A stretch of DNA of 64,000 nt from Brucella intermedia LMG 3301 (GCF_000182645.1 NZ_ACQA01000003.1:62001-126000), one strand, 5' to 3'. Shown: positions 37,427 through 47,559, counted from the first letter of the stretch. Translations and numbers: made by a program. Notes: a model not told the origin generated them from the sequence alone.

Positions 37427-38395
37427 ATGGATGATGCAAAAAAACAGGAATGCAAGTTGAAACAGACAACTTCCAAATGGACACGCGAAACCTGGCCAAT
37501 TGCAGCGGCGATGATCCAGTATCCCAATATGCTGCCGGATGGCAGTTCGGTGCAGGATCAGTCGGCGGAAGATTGGGCTTGCACCTTGTCCGATGTTGCG
37601 GACGCAGGTTTTACGGAACTTGACCCGACAGACAGCTGGCTGCGGCTCGCTGATTTGTCGCCTGCACGCCTCGCTGAATTCATGACCGTTGCCAAATCGC
37701 TAGGCTTCACCATTCCTGCAATTTCGACTTCACGGCGCAGTGTGATCGACGCCCAGCGCGGCGATGAATATCTGGCCTATGGGCATCGAGTTATCGACAC
37801 GGCGAAAGAGATCGGCGCGGGCAGCGTTTCCTTCGGATTGTTTGAACCGCTGACGAATGCACAGAAACAGGCATTGTGGTTCTGGACGGTTGACGGGGCG
37901 AAGAACCCGGACGATCCGGCTGTCTGGAAAAAGGCCGTGGAGCGAATTCGCGAACTCGGACGCCATGCGGAGGAGCTCGATATAGAGCTTTCGCTTGAAA
38001 TGTATGAGGATACTTATCTTGGCACTGCGGACAGTTCAGTTCGTTTTGTCGAGGAAGTCGGTCTCGACAATGTCGGGATCAATGCCGATCTGGGCAATCT
38101 CATTCGTCTGCACCGTCCGGTCGAGCATTGGCAGCAGATGATGGAAAAGGTGGCGCCTTACGCAAAGTTCTGGCACGTCAAGAACTACACCCGCACTGAA
38201 GATCCCGCATCGGGTGTAATCGTCACGCATCCGGCTCCGCTTGAAAGCGGCATCATCAATTATCGCGCCGCGATCGGAATGGCGCTGGATCACGGATTTG
38301 CCAGCCCGTTTTTATGTGAACATTATGGTGGCGACGGGCTTTCCGTTTCGGCTACAAATCGTGACTATCTGCGCCGCATCCTGCCACGCGGCTAA
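37427..38395 (+). CDS. TIM-barrel sugar isomerase/epimerase-like enzyme (possible decarboxylase)
   Basis: 322 aa of the xylose-isomerase-like TIM barrel (AP endonuclease 2) superfamily. Four likely metal ligands in the usual order: Glu in SLEMYEDTY, Asp in INADLGNL, His in FWHVKNY and Glu in CEHYGGDG. The superfamily includes hydroxypyruvate and tetronate isomerases and, as I recall, the 3-oxo-isoapionate decarboxylase OiaC. A kinase of the dihydroxyacetone-kinase family follows, as expected for an OiaC/L-erythrulose-kinase pair, but this is inference. ATG 37427 lacks a ribosome-binding site; a TTG at 37457 with AGGA seven bases upstream may be the true start. Confidence 0.75.
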   Translation: MDDAKKQECKLKQTTSKWTRETWPIAAAMIQYPNMLPDGSSVQDQSAEDWACTLSDVADAGFTELDPTDSWLRLADLSPARLAEFMTVAKSLGFTIPAISTSRRSVIDAQRGDEYLAYGHRVIDTAKEIGAGSVSFGLFEPLTNAQKQALWFWTVDGAKNPDDPAVWKKAVERIRELGRHAEELDIELSLEMYEDTYLGTADSSVRFVEEVGLDNVGINADLGNLIRLHRPVEHWQQMMEKVAPYAKFWHVKNYTRTEDPASGVIVTHPAPLESGIINYRAAIGMALDHGFASPFLCEHYGGDGLSVSATNRDYLRRILPRG

Positions 38396-38419
38396 TGACC
38401 CAGACCAAGGACTGTTTCA

Positions 38420-40126
38420 ATGACGACGATTTTCGACGCGCCGGAGGAGTTTGCCTCGACCGCTCTTGCCGGGTTTGCCAGTATCTATAACCGCTATGTT
38501 CGCCACGTGCGGGGCGGCGTTGTTCGCTCGACAAAGGTACCTCAAGGCAAGGTCGCTGTGGTTGTGGGGGGCGGCTCCGGCCATTACCCGGCGTTTGCCG
38601 GATATGTGGGACCGGGTCTAGCCGATGCAGCTGTTGCTGGCGACGTATTCGCCTCACCTTCGACAGCGGCAGTAGCCCGCGTCTGCCGCCAGGCGCATAA
38701 GGGCGGTGGTATTCTTCTGGGCTTTGGTAATTATGCAGGCGATGTCCTCAATTTCGGCGTTGCCGCCGAGCGCCTGCGTGCCGAAGGGATCGACGTACGC
38801 ATCCTGCCGGTAACGGACGATGTGGCCAGCGCTCCGGCGAATATGCACGAAAAGCGGCGCGGCATTGCTGGCGATCTGGTCGTGTTCAAGATTGCTGGCG
38901 CGGCTGCCGAAGCCGGTCTGTCCCTGGATGAGGTCGAACGGCTGTCGCGTCAGGCCAACGCGAACACTGTCTCCTTTGGCGTTGCCTTCAAAGGCTGCAC
39001 ATTGCCTGGCGCTCCACATCCGCTCTTCACCGTACCGGAAGGCCAGATGGCGCTTGGTCTCGGCATTCATGGCGAACCAGGAATCAAGGAAGAGGCGATC
39101 CTGCCTGCCTCCGGTCTGGCAAGCCTGTTGGTGGAGAAGCTTCTGGCGGAGCGTCCGGAAGGAACGCAAAGGGTTGGCGTTATCCTGAACGGCCTCGGTG
39201 CGACAAAATATGAAGAGCTGTTTGTCTTGTGGACGGCGATCGCGTCGCTTCTGCAAAAATTCGGTCTTGATATTGTGGCACCGGAAGCGGGTGAATTTGT
39301 TACCAGTCTCGATATGCAAGGGTGCTCACTGACACTCCTGTGGCTCGATGAAGAACTCGAGCGCTATTGGACGGCAGCTTGCGATACCCCGGTTCTTCGT
39401 CGCGGCGCAGCCATTGCAGTCGAACCCGCTGACGATATCATCGCCAATGAGGATGCAGCCCCGGTTTTTGCCCAGGCGGATGAGGCAGGACGAGCAGGGG
39501 GTGCCTGCATTCAAGCTATTCTGCACACCGTCGGTGACGCACTGGTTGAAGCCGAAGAAGAGCTGGGCCGCATTGATGCCTTTGCCGGCGATGGCGATCA
39601 CGGGCAGGGTATGCGACGCGGCTCCGCGGCTGCAAGGGAGGCTGCGGATCAAGCCGTGAAAGCTGGAGCCGGGTCCGCAAGCGTATTGGCTGTAGCCGGT
39701 GACGCTTGGGCAGATCGAGCCGGAGGAACATCCGGAGCGCTATGGGGGCTTCTGCTGCGCTCATGGAGCACAGAACTGTCCGACAATGGCAGCATTGATG
39801 ATGGAGCAGTCGTTCGCGGCGGCAGGCGCGCGCTCGATGCCGTCACCACGCTTGGCCGGGCCAAACCCGGCGACAAGACATTGGTGGATGCTTTCGTGCC
39901 TTTTGTGGAGACGCTCGAAAATGAGTTTGCAGCAGGTGTTCGGCTGGCGGATGCATGGAATAAAGCTGCCGATATAGCAAAGGCAGCAGCCGAAGCGACG
40001 GCGCCTCTGGCCCCGAAACTCGGCCGCGCAAGGCCGCTTGCCGACAAGAGTATCGGTCATCCGGACGCGGGAGCCATTTCGCTGGCGCTGGTTGCAAAAG
40101 TCATTGGTCGGAAACTGAAGGGCTGA
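38420..40126 (+). CDS. Dihydroxyacetone-kinase-family kinase, fused DhaK-DhaL
   Basis: 568-aa ATP-dependent kinase. DhaK domain (about 1-330): VVVGGGSGHYPAFAGYVGPG, NYAGDVLNFG and LGIHGEPGI, whose histidine binds the keto-substrate covalently. DhaL domain (about 365-568): IDAFAGDGDHGQGMRRG and GGTSGALWGLLL for the Mg-ATP site. The fused form uses ATP rather than a phosphotransferase system. Substrate may be dihydroxyacetone or a tetrulose such as L-erythrulose. Last gene of the operon; 24 bases after the TIM-barrel gene. Confidence 0.9.
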   Translation: MTTIFDAPEEFASTALAGFASIYNRYVRHVRGGVVRSTKVPQGKVAVVVGGGSGHYPAFAGYVGPGLADAAVAGDVFASPSTAAVARVCRQAHKGGGILLGFGNYAGDVLNFGVAAERLRAEGIDVRILPVTDDVASAPANMHEKRRGIAGDLVVFKIAGAAAEAGLSLDEVERLSRQANANTVSFGVAFKGCTLPGAPHPLFTVPEGQMALGLGIHGEPGIKEEAILPASGLASLLVEKLLAERPEGTQRVGVILNGLGATKYEELFVLWTAIASLLQKFGLDIVAPEAGEFVTSLDMQGCSLTLLWLDEELERYWTAACDTPVLRRGAAIAVEPADDIIANEDAAPVFAQADEAGRAGGACIQAILHTVGDALVEAEEELGRIDAFAGDGDHGQGMRRGSAAAREAADQAVKAGAGSASVLAVAGDAWADRAGGTSGALWGLLLRSWSTELSDNGSIDDGAVVRGGRRALDAVTTLGRAKPGDKTLVDAFVPFVETLENEFAAGVRLADAWNKAADIAKAAAEATAPLAPKLGRARPLADKSIGHPDAGAISLALVAKVIGRKLKG

Positions 40127-40138
40127 ATGTTCAGTCCA

Positions 40139-40163
40139 GCGGGCCAGTTTCAAACTGGTCCGC
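40139..40163. terminator. Hairpin between convergent DAK-family gene and small hypothetical
   Basis: GCGGGCCAGTTT pairs with AAACTGGTCCGC (one G-U mismatch), giving at least nine pairs around a small loop. There is no T-run. Placed between two convergent stops, it probably ends transcription in both directions or protects 3' ends. Confidence 0.45.
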
Positions 40164-40194
40164 CTTATGTACTCGGTAAAGGTCTGGAAAGCGG

Positions 40195-40491
40195 TCAGCC
40201 CGGAAGAATCTGGTAGTAAAAGTCGAGTTTTCCCGGCTTCGAGTGTGCCACAAGCATCACGAGTTTTTGCCGGTCGAACAGGCGAAACCAATCTTCCCAT
40301 TCGACGATTTCAAGACCGCCCGCGTCCAGCGGGCGTTCGACATCGGCGACAAACTCTGGTTCGAAAACAATTCGCAAGACCGGCGCAGCATCGGGACCTA
40401 TGGAGGTGCTGACAAATGCCGGATTTCCGTTGCGAGCAGCCACCCAGTCGCGAATGGCTTCATGGGTGTCGAGAGTGATCATTTCACTCAT
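40195..40491 (-). CDS. Small conserved hypothetical protein
   Basis: 98 aa, soluble. The layout HEAIRDWVAARNGNPAFV, VLRIVFE, LEIVEWEDWFRLFDRQKLVMLV resembles a small unnamed family common in proteobacteria that is sometimes mislabelled as a glucan-branching enzyme. The ATG at 40491 is chosen because GGAGGA lies nine bases before it; the ATG at 40500 would abut that site. Function unknown. Convergent with the DAK-family gene. Confidence 0.65.
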   Translation of the reverse strand: MSEMITLDTHEAIRDWVAARNGNPAFVSTSIGPDAAPVLRIVFEPEFVADVERPLDAGGLEIVEWEDWFRLFDRQKLVMLVAHSKPGKLDFYYQILPG

Positions 40492-40740
40492 AGAGAGCAT
40501 TCCTCCGGTTGTTAAGATGAAGTCCGACGCCATCAGGGACAGGGAAATGCCGTCCCTGTCCCGCTTGTCATGTCCTATCAGATAGGCCTCTTTGGCGTTC
40601 CGGAAAGGCGATGCTCCGTTCACTTTCTTCGTGAATCTGCAATCGGGGTAAAATCTTTCAGTTCATCCTGTTGACGACGGCTTTGCGTTCATTCATGTCG
40701 TAAACCGACTATTCGCTGTTACAGCTTGGAAATCCCCAAA

Positions 40741-41979
40741 ATGACTGAACGTCTCTCCCTCGCTCGCGACCGCATCAATGTTCTTCTGCTGGAAGGCATT
40801 AACCAGACGGCCGTCGATTACTTCAAAGCCTCCGGTTACACCAATGTCACGCATTTGCCGAAGGCGCTGGATAAGGCCGATCTGATCGAAGCGATTTCGT
40901 CAGCGCATATTGTCGGTATTCGTTCCCGCACGCAGTTGACCGAAGAGATTTTTGCTGCGGCTAACCGCTTGATAGCAGTCGGCTGCTTCTCCGTCGGGAC
41001 CAACCAGGTTGAACTGAAAGCAGCCCGCAAGCGCGGCATTCCGGTCTTCAATGCACCATTTTCGAACACCCGTTCGGTGGCGGAACTGGTGATTGGCGAA
41101 ATCATCATGCTGATGCGTCGGATCTTCCCGCGTTCGGTCTCTGCGCATGCAGGCGGTTGGGATAAGACGGCAACCGGCAGCCGCGAAGTGCGCGGCAAGA
41201 CGCTGGGTATTGTAGGCTATGGCAATATCGGTTCGCAGGTCGGCAATCTGGCTGAGAGCCTCGGCATGACGGTCCGCTATTTCGACACTTCCGACAAACT
41301 GCAATATGGCAATGTCAAACCGGCTGCGAGCCTTGATGAGTTGTTGAAGATTTCGGACGTCGTCAGCCTGCACGTACCGTCGAACAAATCGACTTCGAAG
41401 CTGATTACCGAAGCAAAACTGCGGAAGATGAAAAAGGGCGCTTTCCTCATCAATAATGCTCGCGGTACGGTTGTCGATCTGGAGGCTCTGGCGAAGGTCC
41501 TGCAGGAAGGCCACCTCGCAGGTGCTGCCATCGACGTGTTCCCGGTTGAACCAGCCTCCAACAACGACAAATTCGTTTCGCCCATTCAGGGACTGGAAAA
41601 CGTCATTCTCACGCCGCATATCGGTGGATCGACGGAAGAAGCGCAGGAACGTATCGGTTTGGAAGTCACCCGAAAACTGGTCGAATATTCCGATGTCGGC
41701 TCTACCTTGGGTGCCGTCAACTTCCCGCAGGTGCAGTTGCCGCCGCGCCCGACGGGTACGCGTTTCATGCACGTGCATGAAAACCGCCCCGGCATTCTCA
41801 ACAGCCTCGTGAATGTTTTCTCGACACATAACATCAATATCGCCAGTCAGTTTCTGCAGACCGATGGCGAAGTGGGTTATCTTGTTATGGAAGCTGACGG
41901 CGTCGGCGACGCCAGCGAAACGGTCTTGCAGGCCATTCGCGAAATTCCAGGCACCATTCGTGCGCGTTTGCTCTATTGA
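40741..41979 (+). CDS. serA: D-3-phosphoglycerate dehydrogenase
   Basis: First step of serine biosynthesis: oxidises 3-phosphoglycerate with NAD+. 412 aa, the short (E. coli-like) form. Rossmann motif GKTLGIVGYGNIGSQVGNLAE, catalytic Arg in NNARGTVVDL, Glu-His pair in PASNNDKF and LTPHIGGSTEEAQE, and a C-terminal ACT domain (about 340-412: FMHVHENRPGILNSLVNVF, NIASQFLQTDGEVGYL) for serine feedback. ATG 40741 is preferred over the TTG at 40726. Converges on the deformylase-like gene. Confidence 0.95.
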   Translation: MTERLSLARDRINVLLLEGINQTAVDYFKASGYTNVTHLPKALDKADLIEAISSAHIVGIRSRTQLTEEIFAAANRLIAVGCFSVGTNQVELKAARKRGIPVFNAPFSNTRSVAELVIGEIIMLMRRIFPRSVSAHAGGWDKTATGSREVRGKTLGIVGYGNIGSQVGNLAESLGMTVRYFDTSDKLQYGNVKPAASLDELLKISDVVSLHVPSNKSTSKLITEAKLRKMKKGAFLINNARGTVVDLEALAKVLQEGHLAGAAIDVFPVEPASNNDKFVSPIQGLENVILTPHIGGSTEEAQERIGLEVTRKLVEYSDVGSTLGAVNFPQVQLPPRPTGTRFMHVHENRPGILNSLVNVFSTHNINIASQFLQTDGEVGYLVMEADGVGDASETVLQAIREIPGTIRARLLY

Positions 41980-41997
41980 TCTATTTCGCAGCGCTAA

Positions 41998-42495
41998 CTA
42001 TCGCTGGCGCTGCGATTTCTCATAACGTTTGACGAGGCGGTCGCGGCGCAATCGCGAGAGGCGCTGTATCCAGAAAATACCGTCAAGCTGGTCTATTTCA
42101 TGCTGATGGCAAACGGCGAGCAGGCCTTCCGATTCCTCGGTTTGCTCGTTCCCGTCGAGGTCCTGATAGCGGATTTTGATGCGGGCGTGGCGTTCGACCT
42201 CATCGACAACGCCCGGCATGGAAACGCTACCTTCCTGATGATGGATCTTTTCTTCTGAAGCCCAGAGGATTTGCGGGTTCACATAGAATTTCGGGCCTGC
42301 TTCAGGCAGTTCCAGAACCACCAAACGCATTGCAATACCGATATGCGGCGCGGTGATCCCGATGCCCGGGGCTGCTCGCATCGTGTCGAGGAGATCGGTT
42401 CCCAGTTCCTGCAAAGCGCTGTCGAACAGGGTGACAGGATCGGCTACGGCACGCAGCCGTTTATCCGGATAGCTTACAATCGGGCGAACAGTCAT
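41998..42495 (-). CDS. Peptide-deformylase-like protein with substituted active site
   Basis: 165 aa with the deformylase fold but degenerate motifs. Motif 1 is GIGITAPH where the family has GxGxAAxQ (His51 replaces Gln). Motif 2 is EGSVSMPG where EGCLS is expected, so the metal-ligand cysteine is Ser90. Motif 3 is HQHEIDQLDG where QHExDH is expected, so the second ligand histidine is Gln136. His132 and Glu133 remain. I confirmed both changes on the nucleotide sequence. Two of three metal ligands are gone, so ordinary deformylation is unlikely. The housekeeping deformylase must be elsewhere in the genome. Confidence 0.85.
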   Translation of the reverse strand: MTVRPIVSYPDKRLRAVADPVTLFDSALQELGTDLLDTMRAAPGIGITAPHIGIAMRLVVLELPEAGPKFYVNPQILWASEEKIHHQEGSVSMPGVVDEVERHARIKIRYQDLDGNEQTEESEGLLAVCHQHEIDQLDGIFWIQRLSRLRRDRLVKRYEKSQRQR

Positions 42496-42590
42496 CGGGC
42501 CTCACAATGTGCCGCGGATTACACGCTTATCCGCATGCGCTCTTTGGTCGATTTTCATCGTGACTTGCAAACATTATTGCAGGGAGACGA

Positions 42591-43718
42591 TCACAATCCC
42601 CGTGCAATAACGAGACGTTGTACGTCGCTCGTGCCTTCGTAAATCTGGCATACGCGAACATCACGATAAATGCGCTCAACCGGATAATCAGCCAGATACC
42701 CGTAACCGCCGTGAATCTGGATTGCGGCGGAGCAGACCTGTTCGGCCATTTCCGAAGCGACAAGTTTGGCCATCGAAGCTTCCGTCAAACAGGGTTTGCC
42801 TGCTTCACGCAATGCGGCTGCATGCAGCACCATCTGCCGGGCCGCCTCAATTTTTGTCGCCATATCCGCGAGCCGGAACGCGACCGCTTGATGCTCGATG
42901 ATCGGCTTGCCGAATGTAACGCGTTCCCTGGCATAAGCACGCGCGGCTTCAAATGCGGCGCGGGCCAACCCGACTGACTGTGCGGCGATACCGATGCGCC
43001 CGCCTTCCAGATTGGCAAGCGCAATCTTGTAGCCCTGGCCCTCTTCACCCAGCCGGTTTTCCACCGGAATGCGCATGTTTGTGAAAGCGAGCGCACATGT
43101 ATCAGACGAATGCTGGCCGAGCTTGTGTTCGACTGAAACGACCTCATAACCCGGTGTATCGGTCGGCACGATGAAAGCCGAGATGCCTTTCTTGCCAGCC
43201 GATGGATCGGTAACGGCAAACACGATCACTACGCTGCCATTCTTGCCCGACGTGATGAACTGTTTGGAACCATCGATCACATAATGATCACCATCGCGGC
43301 GTGCACGGGTTTTGAGCGCGGAGGCATCGGAACCGGCTTGGGGTTCGGTCAATGCGAACCCGCCAATCCATTCGCCAGACGCCATTTTGGGCAAAAACCG
43401 CTGTTTCTGCTCTTCGGTGCCGAAACGGAGGATGGGAACGCAGCCGACCGATGAATGGACCGAAACGATGGTCGAACATGCCCCATCGCCGGCCGCGATC
43501 TCTTCCAGCGCCAGCGCATAGGCAACCGTACCGAGATCGGAGCCGCCCCATTCTTCCGACACCAGCATTCCGAGAAAGCCAAGCTCTCCCATTTCGCTGA
43601 GTTCTGCGCGCGGAAAGGCGTGCTCCCTGTCGCGTGCGGCAGCACCCGGCGCAAGCCGTTCCTGTGCGAACTGCCGGGCAGCTTCGCGAATCTGCTCCTG
43701 CGTATCGTTCAAGAGCAT
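42591..43718 (-). CDS. Acyl-CoA dehydrogenase (short/branched-chain type)
   Basis: FAD-dependent enzyme making the 2,3-enoyl-CoA, 375 aa. Family motifs: [63 protein letters not shown], and the catalytic-base and C-terminal region [36 protein letters not shown], with the glutamate in IYEGTSD. Last gene of a four-gene minus-strand operon; its ATG overlaps the thiolase stop by one base (TGATG). Confidence 0.92.
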   Translation of the reverse strand: MLLNDTQEQIREAARQFAQERLAPGAAARDREHAFPRAELSEMGELGFLGMLVSEEWGGSDLGTVAYALALEEIAAGDGACSTIVSVHSSVGCVPILRFGTEEQKQRFLPKMASGEWIGGFALTEPQAGSDASALKTRARRDGDHYVIDGSKQFITSGKNGSVVIVFAVTDPSAGKKGISAFIVPTDTPGYEVVSVEHKLGQHSSDTCALAFTNMRIPVENRLGEEGQGYKIALANLEGGRIGIAAQSVGLARAAFEAARAYARERVTFGKPIIEHQAVAFRLADMATKIEAARQMVLHAAALREAGKPCLTEASMAKLVASEMAEQVCSAAIQIHGGYGYLADYPVERIYRDVRVCQIYEGTSDVQRLVIARGL

Positions 43719-44908
43719 CAGACAATCCTCTCAATGCCTACGGCGGTGGCCTCGCCACCGCCCAAACAGATGCCAGCCACGCCGCGCTTCAGGCCATGGG
43801 TTTCGAGGGCTGAAAGCAGGGTCACAAGAATGCGGGCACCCGACGCGCCGATTGGATGGCCAAGGGCGCAGGCGCCACCATGAATATTGACCTTGTCGTG
43901 CGGAAGATCGAGATCGCGCATGGCAGCCATGGCGACAACTGCAAAGGCCTCGTTGATCTCAAAAAGATCGACATCACTCAGGTTCCAGCCGATCTTTTCC
44001 GAAAGCTTGCTTATCGCGCCGATGGGGGCAGTTGGATAAAGGTTCGGCTTGTCGGCATGGGTGGCATGGCCGACCAGAACGGCGCGCGGGGTGAGCCCGC
44101 GCTTTTCCGCCTCCGATGCGCGCATGAGAATGAGTGCAGCTGCCCCATCCGAGATCGAGGAGGAATTGGCGGCCGTCACAGTGCCACCGTCGCGAAATGC
44201 CGGGCGAAGGGTCGGTATCTTGTCCAGTTTCGCCTTGCCGGGCTGCTCGTCAATCGAAACTTCAACTTCGCTGCGCCCAGCCTTCACGGTGACGGGCGTG
44301 ATTTCGGCGGCGAAAAGCCCATCCTTGATAGCATTCTGCGCACGCGTCAGTGAGGCAATGGCGAATTCATCCTGAGCTTCACGGGTGAATTGATAGGCTT
44401 CCGCGCAATCTTCGGCAAAGGTGCCCATGAGACGGCCTTTGTCATATGCGTCTTCAAGCCCGTCAAGGAACATGTGGTCGAGAATCTGGCCGTGTCCCAT
44501 ACGATACCCGCCACGTGCCTTGGGCAGCAGATAGGGGGCATTGGTCATGCTTTCCATGCCGCCTGAGACGATCACATTGGCGGAACCCGCGAGGAGAAGA
44601 TCATGGGCGAGCATGGTCGCCTTCATGCCGGAGCCGCACATCTTGTTGATGGTCGTCGCGCCAGTGGAAACGGGTATTCCGGCTTTGATCGAAGCCTGAC
44701 GCGCCGGAGCCTGTCCCTGACCGGCGGGCAGAACGCAGCCCATATAGACGTCTTCGACCGCTTCTGGCGCAAGCCCCGCTCCTGCAAGTGCGCCACGAAT
44801 GGCCGCGGCACCGAGGTCTGTAGCCTGAGCGCTGGCAAAATCGCCCTGAAAGCCACCCATGGGAGTACGGGAAGCACCGACAATGACAATGGGATCGCTG
44901 TTGGACAT
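43718..44908 (-). CDS. Acetyl-CoA C-acetyltransferase (thiolase)
   Basis: 396 aa. Nucleophile cysteine in [10 protein letters not shown] (about residue 91), histidine region [17 protein letters not shown] and second cysteine in [12 protein letters not shown]. Starts [22 protein letters not shown] with GAGGAA upstream. Carries out the last thiolytic step of the acyl-CoA degradation encoded by its neighbours; acyl preference not visible by eye. Confidence 0.92.
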   Translation of the reverse strand: MSNSDPIVIVGASRTPMGGFQGDFASAQATDLGAAAIRGALAGAGLAPEAVEDVYMGCVLPAGQGQAPARQASIKAGIPVSTGATTINKMCGSGMKATMLAHDLLLAGSANVIVSGGMESMTNAPYLLPKARGGYRMGHGQILDHMFLDGLEDAYDKGRLMGTFAEDCAEAYQFTREAQDEFAIASLTRAQNAIKDGLFAAEITPVTVKAGRSEVEVSIDEQPGKAKLDKIPTLRPAFRDGGTVTAANSSSISDGAAALILMRASEAEKRGLTPRAVLVGHATHADKPNLYPTAPIGAISKLSEKIGWNLSDVDLFEINEAFAVVAMAAMRDLDLPHDKVNIHGGACALGHPIGASGARILVTLLSALETHGLKRGVAGICLGGGEATAVGIERIV

Positions 44909-44981
44909 GATCGTTCCTCGTTGGTTTTTTCCGTACGCAATTCCGGACGGAAAACCGGTTTCCACTTTTCCTGGAATGGCT

Positions 44982-45749
44982 TTATTTTGCTGCCATGCGA
45001 AGTGCACCATCCAGGCGGATGACTTCACCGTTGAGCATCTGGTTTTCCACGATATGGCGGGCAAGAGCCGCATATTCTTCCGGACGCCCCAGCCGAGGCG
45101 GGAAGGGCACGGATGCACCAAGCGCATCCTGCACTTCCTGCGGCATGCCGGCCATCATCGGCGTGGCGAAAATTCCCGGTGCGATGGTCATGACCCGAAT
45201 GCCGTGACGCGCAAGTTCGCGGGCGACCGGCAAGGTCATCGCAGCAACGCCGCCCTTGGAAGCGGAATAGGCAGCCTGACCGATCTGGCCGTCAAAGGCT
45301 GCAACCGATGCGGTGTTGATGATGACGCCGCGCTCCCCGCCTTCACCGGGGTCGTTCTTTGCCATGGCTTCCGCGGCAAGGCGCAGCATATTGAACGTGC
45401 CGATCAGATTGATCGAAATTGCGCGCGTGAAGCTTTCCAGTCGATGCGCCCCGTCGCGTCCGAGGACCTTTTCGCCGGGCGCGACACCGGCACAATTGAC
45501 GAGCACATCAACGCGTCCGAACGCTTCCAGTGCGGCTGCTATAGCTGCTTTGCCATCCTCGTCGCTGGTGACATCCGTGCGGTGGAACTTTGCTGCCGCG
45601 CCAAGCGCCTTCGCCTGCGATTCGCCTGCTTCTGCATTCACATCCAGAAGCATAACCTTGCTACCAGCATCGACGGCCATTTTCGCAACCGCAGCGCCGA
45701 GGCCGGAGCTTGCACCGGTAATAAGGAATACCCGATCCTTAATCTGCAT
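44982..45749 (-). CDS. Short-chain dehydrogenase, 3-hydroxyacyl-CoA dehydrogenase type 2-like
   Basis: 255 aa. NAD motif [12 protein letters not shown], acidic residue LLDVNAEAG (NAD preference), NCAGVA, and the catalytic Ser-Tyr-Lys in [23 protein letters not shown]. Resembles human HSD17B10-type enzymes that oxidise 3-hydroxyacyl-CoA and 2-methyl-3-hydroxybutyryl-CoA. It sits between the acyl-CoA ligase and the thiolase, and would supply the 3-ketoacyl-CoA. Confidence 0.88.
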   Translation of the reverse strand: MQIKDRVFLITGASSGLGAAVAKMAVDAGSKVMLLDVNAEAGESQAKALGAAAKFHRTDVTSDEDGKAAIAAALEAFGRVDVLVNCAGVAPGEKVLGRDGAHRLESFTRAISINLIGTFNMLRLAAEAMAKNDPGEGGERGVIINTASVAAFDGQIGQAAYSASKGGVAAMTLPVARELARHGIRVMTIAPGIFATPMMAGMPQEVQDALGASVPFPPRLGRPEEYAALARHIVENQMLNGEVIRLDGALRMAAK

Positions 45750-45759
45750 ATTCTTGTCC

Positions 45760-47433
45760 TCAGGCCTTCGTCTGTTGCTGTTTGTCGATTTCCGCCTTGC
45801 GCAGGAGGAAACGCTGTATTTTTCCACTCGGTGTCTTGGGAAGTTCGCTTAGAAAGTCGATTTCACGTGGATAGGCGTGGGCGGAGAGCCGCGTCTTCAC
45901 GTGCAATGCCAGTTCATCTTTCAGTGCCTGCGTACCTTCGAAACCCGGCGCAAGGATAACGAATGCCTTCACAATTTCCGTGCGTTGCGGGTCCGGCACG
46001 CCCACGACCGCGGCTTCATTGACCGCTGCATGTTCAAGAAGGGCGCTTTCCACATCGAACGGTCCGATGCGGTAACCGGATGATGTTATAACGTCGTCAG
46101 CCCGGCCGATGAAACTGATCGAACCATCCGGCTCGAATTCCACGGTGTCGCCAGTGCGATAGTAACCGCCCGCAATGGCTGGCGTTTCCTGCTTGTAATA
46201 GCCGGAAAACCAGAGAAGCGGCGATTTTGCTATATCGACGGCAAGAATACCAGGCTGGTTAGGACCGAGTTCGTTGCTTTGTTCATCCAGAACGGCCACA
46301 CGATAGCCGGGCATGGCGTAACCAGCCGACCCGTGCCGGACCGCGTGTCCAAGGCCGTGATGATTATTGACCACCATGCCCAGTTCCGTCTGGCCGTAAT
46401 GATCATAGATCGGTGCGCCGAGATATGCGTCGAACCAGCGAATAACCTCCGGGTTGAGTGGCTCTCCGGCGCTCGATACTACGCGCAAGCGACCCTTGAC
46501 GCGTTTGGCTGCTTCCGGTCCTTCCGCCATCAACAGCCGGAAGGCGGTCGGTGAACCGGCAAGGCTCGTAACACCGAGACGCTCAATGATATCGTAGGTG
46601 CTTTCAGCGGTGAAGCCGCCTTCGTACAGCGTGGTTGCGATGCCTAGCTGCAATGGTCCTGTCACGGCATAATAAAGTCCATATGCCCAGCCCGGATCGG
46701 CAATATTCCAGAAAATATCGTCGGAACGCAGACCGATGGCGTCGCGCATATAGGCGCCGAATGCCAGCAGCGCATAAAGCGGGACTGGCACGCCTTTCGG
46801 CAGGCCGGCCGTACCGGAGGTCGACATCATCATGAACAGGTCGCTGCCTGTGCGAAGTACCGGATGGCAGTCAACCGAAGCGGACGCAGTCGCACGGCGA
46901 AAATCGATGTCACCGGCGGGCAGGCTTTCACCGGATGCGAGAACGGTAGCGACCTTGGGGCATTTTTCGACTTCTGCAAGCTTGGCGCGATTGGCTGTGT
47001 TTGTGACGACCAGTTTTGCGCCGCTGGTTTTCAGACGATGTTCAATCGCTTTGGGACCGAAGGCGGTGAAAAGCGGCTGATAGACAGCGCCGATACGCCA
47101 CGCGCCGAGAATGGTTGCGATGAGTTCTGGCGTGCGCGGCAACAGACCTGCAACGACATCGCCAGCGCCGACACCTGCATCTTTCAGTACATTGCCCGCA
47201 CGAGCGGCCATATCGCGCAGGTTCTCGAAGGTGAGTTCAGAAAGTTCGCCATTTACCGCAATGGCACGCAAGGCGACGCGATTATCACCGATATGCCGGT
47301 CGCAGCATTCAACACAGGCATTGATGCCGGTTTCCGGATTGCCGTGAAGCTTTGCGATAGCATCTTCGATGCGAAATTGCGCAACGGCATCCTCATAACG
47401 CGCCAGCCGCGCTGAAACGGACGTTTCAGTCAT
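45760..47433 (-). CDS. AMP-forming acyl-CoA synthetase
   Basis: 557 aa ANL-family ligase that activates a carboxylic acid to its CoA thioester. Motifs: P-loop [16 protein letters not shown]5 region [11 protein letters not shown]7 GGYYRTGD, and A8 hinge [23 protein letters not shown]; the catalytic lysine is in [13 protein letters not shown] near the end. GGGAGGT precedes the ATG. First gene of the operon, divergent from the AraC-type regulator. Substrate unknown; short or branched fatty acids fit the downstream enzymes. Confidence 0.9.
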   Translation of the reverse strand: MTETSVSARLARYEDAVAQFRIEDAIAKLHGNPETGINACVECCDRHIGDNRVALRAIAVNGELSELTFENLRDMAARAGNVLKDAGVGAGDVVAGLLPRTPELIATILGAWRIGAVYQPLFTAFGPKAIEHRLKTSGAKLVVTNTANRAKLAEVEKCPKVATVLASGESLPAGDIDFRRATASASVDCHPVLRTGSDLFMMMSTSGTAGLPKGVPVPLYALLAFGAYMRDAIGLRSDDIFWNIADPGWAYGLYYAVTGPLQLGIATTLYEGGFTAESTYDIIERLGVTSLAGSPTAFRLLMAEGPEAAKRVKGRLRVVSSAGEPLNPEVIRWFDAYLGAPIYDHYGQTELGMVVNNHHGLGHAVRHGSAGYAMPGYRVAVLDEQSNELGPNQPGILAVDIAKSPLLWFSGYYKQETPAIAGGYYRTGDTVEFEPDGSISFIGRADDVITSSGYRIGPFDVESALLEHAAVNEAAVVGVPDPQRTEIVKAFVILAPGFEGTQALKDELALHVKTRLSAHAYPREIDFLSELPKTPSGKIQRFLLRKAEIDKQQQTKA

Positions 47434-47559
47434 CCAGTATAACCTCCCTGACCGCCACCTCCTCGTGGCCAACCATTCCTGAAGGTTAACGCGTCATGCA
47501 TTGCAAACAATGACATTAGATGCATTAATGTGTGATCGATTTTGCAATATGGGAAGAGC

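Noticed and set aside
44859..45959. 366-codon plus-strand frame across the thiolase, dehydrogenase and ligase genes
   Set aside because: Antisense to three recognised genes of one operon.
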